DNA of 64,000 bases from Tumebacillus lacus (GTDB taxonomy: Bacteria; Bacillota; Bacilli; Tumebacillales; Tumebacillaceae). Below the pieces are notes generated by a model. That model did not search any database. It saw only the letters and a program-made list of their open reading frames with translations, and had not been told where the DNA came from. The position numbers were made by a program, and so were the translations under genes. The DNA lies in the NCBI RefSeq assembly GCF_026410385.1, contig NZ_JAPMLT010000004.1, positions 1 through 64,000 of the forward strand, written 5' to 3'. This document shows positions 63,153-64,000 of this stretch, piece after piece. How positions within the stretch are numbered: position 1 is the first letter of the stretch; every line of letters starts with the position of its first letter.

Positions 63153-63941
63153 ATGATGCGATATTTGCGAGTGTACCGAGCGATCATCCGATCGAACTTT
63201 ATTGGCGAGATGACGCATCGAACGAACTTCATCATGGGGTTCTTCAGCGGCATTCTCTATCTGTTGACCGGTTTGGGTTTGTTCCTCGTCGTGTTTTTGC
63301 GGTTGTCCATGTTTGGCGATTGGAATGCGGGCGACATGTTCATCTTTGTCGGCACCACCTATTTGATCGACGTGGTATGGATGACCTTCTTCTTCTTCAA
63401 CATGCTGGGCATGCCGGAAAAGATCAACTCAGGCAAGTTTGACCTGCTTTTGACCAAGCCGTTGAACACGCAGTTTTTGGTCACCTGTGAGCGGATCAAT
63501 CTGGAGTCCGGGTTTAACTCTTTGATCGGCATCGGTCTGATCGTGTACGGCATCTACATCGCCGGGTACGACGTGACGGTGGTCTCGCTGTTGACCTATC
63601 TGTTCCTGCTCGCCAACGGCGTGATGCTGTTCTACTCGACGTTCTTGATGATCAACTGCATCGCGTTTTGGCAGACCAAGTTTAAATTTGCTTGGGACCT
63701 GATCGAATGGTTTTACGAGTTTGCGATGAAGCCGGACGTGATCTACCGTGGCAGCGTGCGGTTTATCCTCACCTACTTCCTGCCGGCGATGATGTTGGTC
63801 AGTTTCCCGGCTCGGGCGCTGATGGGCAAATTGGACCTGTCGGAAGTGCTGTGGGGCCTGCTGGCGACGACGATCCTGTTCGTGGCGTGCCAATGGGTCT
63901 GGAAGCGAGCCATCGCCAATTACACGAGTGCCAGCAGCTGA
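63153..63941 (+). CDS. ABC-2 type exporter permease 2 (COG3694-like)
   Basis: A 262-residue membrane protein with six helices: YRAIIRSNFIGEMTHRTNFI at the start, NSGKFDLLLTKPLNTQFLVT in the middle, and YFLPAMMLVSFPARALMGKL near the end, the typical COG3694 P-A-R motif. ATG 63153 is preferred with TTGGAGG about 9 bases upstream, 4 bp past permease 1. A 9-bp inverted repeat covers its stop. An AGGAGG site at 63985-63990 shows that another gene starts right at the window's end. Confidence 0.88.
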   Translation: MMRYLRVYRAIIRSNFIGEMTHRTNFIMGFFSGILYLLTGLGLFLVVFLRLSMFGDWNAGDMFIFVGTTYLIDVVWMTFFFFNMLGMPEKINSGKFDLLLTKPLNTQFLVTCERINLESGFNSLIGIGLIVYGIYIAGYDVTVVSLLTYLFLLANGVMLFYSTFLMINCIAFWQTKFKFAWDLIEWFYEFAMKPDVIYRGSVRFILTYFLPAMMLVSFPARALMGKLDLSEVLWGLLATTILFVACQWVWKRAIANYTSASS

Positions 63942-64000
63942 TCCGCTGCTGGCCTCCTCATCAAAACAAAACACTTACACCACTTAGGAGGTTTTTACCA

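Overview
The window comes from the chromosome of an endospore-forming Firmicute of the order Bacillales with fairly GC-rich DNA. The evidence is spore genes (SafA-like, SpoVB, CotS-like kinase, YhcN-like lipoprotein, SpoIID-like protein), a sigma-I/RsgI pair, an S-box riboswitch, and the order ruvAB-queA-tgt-yajC-yrzE-yrbG-spoVB-comN-secDF-recJ-apt-rel-dtd, which matches Bacillus subtilis. RuvC, which B. subtilis lacks, sits in front of ruvAB. A Tumebacillus/Alicyclobacillaceae-type organism would fit, but this is inference.

Layout. 1-160: 3' end of a 5S rRNA and its terminator. 0.2-11.9 kb: an acidic unknown protein, a spore lipoprotein, the SAM-riboswitch-controlled metNIQ methionine importer, a divergent SDR, an MFS pump, a SafA-like coat protein with a His/Cys-rich tail, a CotS-like kinase, two small membrane proteins, and a CobW GTPase/VOC pair. 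11.9-22.3 kb: ruvC-ruvA-ruvB, sigI-rsgI, an HD-GYP protein, a SpoIID-like protein, queA, tgt, yajC. 22.3-37.2 kb: envelope and stringent-response block (yrzE-like, GGDEF protein, yrbG-like, spoVB, comN, HD protein, secD-secF, recJ, apt, rel, dtd). 37.2-40.7 kb: DUF2203 protein and phosphonate-type phnD/phnE without phnC, separated by a 60-bp tandem repeat, then a second SDR.

40.8-49 kb is an accessory region built around a tRNA-Sec (selC) gene. Besides the near-complete tRNA there are a 5'-half copy, two 3'-half copies and a deleted copy of the promoter/terminator flanks, scattered over 8 kb between AT-richer cargo genes: a frameshifted AlkD-type gene, secreted proteins, lipoproteins and a gamma-glutamyltranspeptidase remnant. 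This looks like repeated integration and decay at a tRNA attachment site, although no integrase is present. At 49.4-50.4 kb a secreted protein gene is broken by an in-frame TAA, with a palindromic operator candidate over its promoter.

51.7-55.5 kb holds the most novel locus. Two proteins share an N-terminal GNRAV leader; one carries a non-specific-nuclease signature. They are followed by two tandem paralogous secreted beta-rich proteins. 55.5-64 kb: htpG behind a sigma-A promoter and a near-perfect CIRCE operator, a fatty-acid-hydroxylase-family membrane protein, an 11-codon ORF and long hairpin ahead of a BtrH-like protein, rsgA, and a three-gene ABC-2 exporter.
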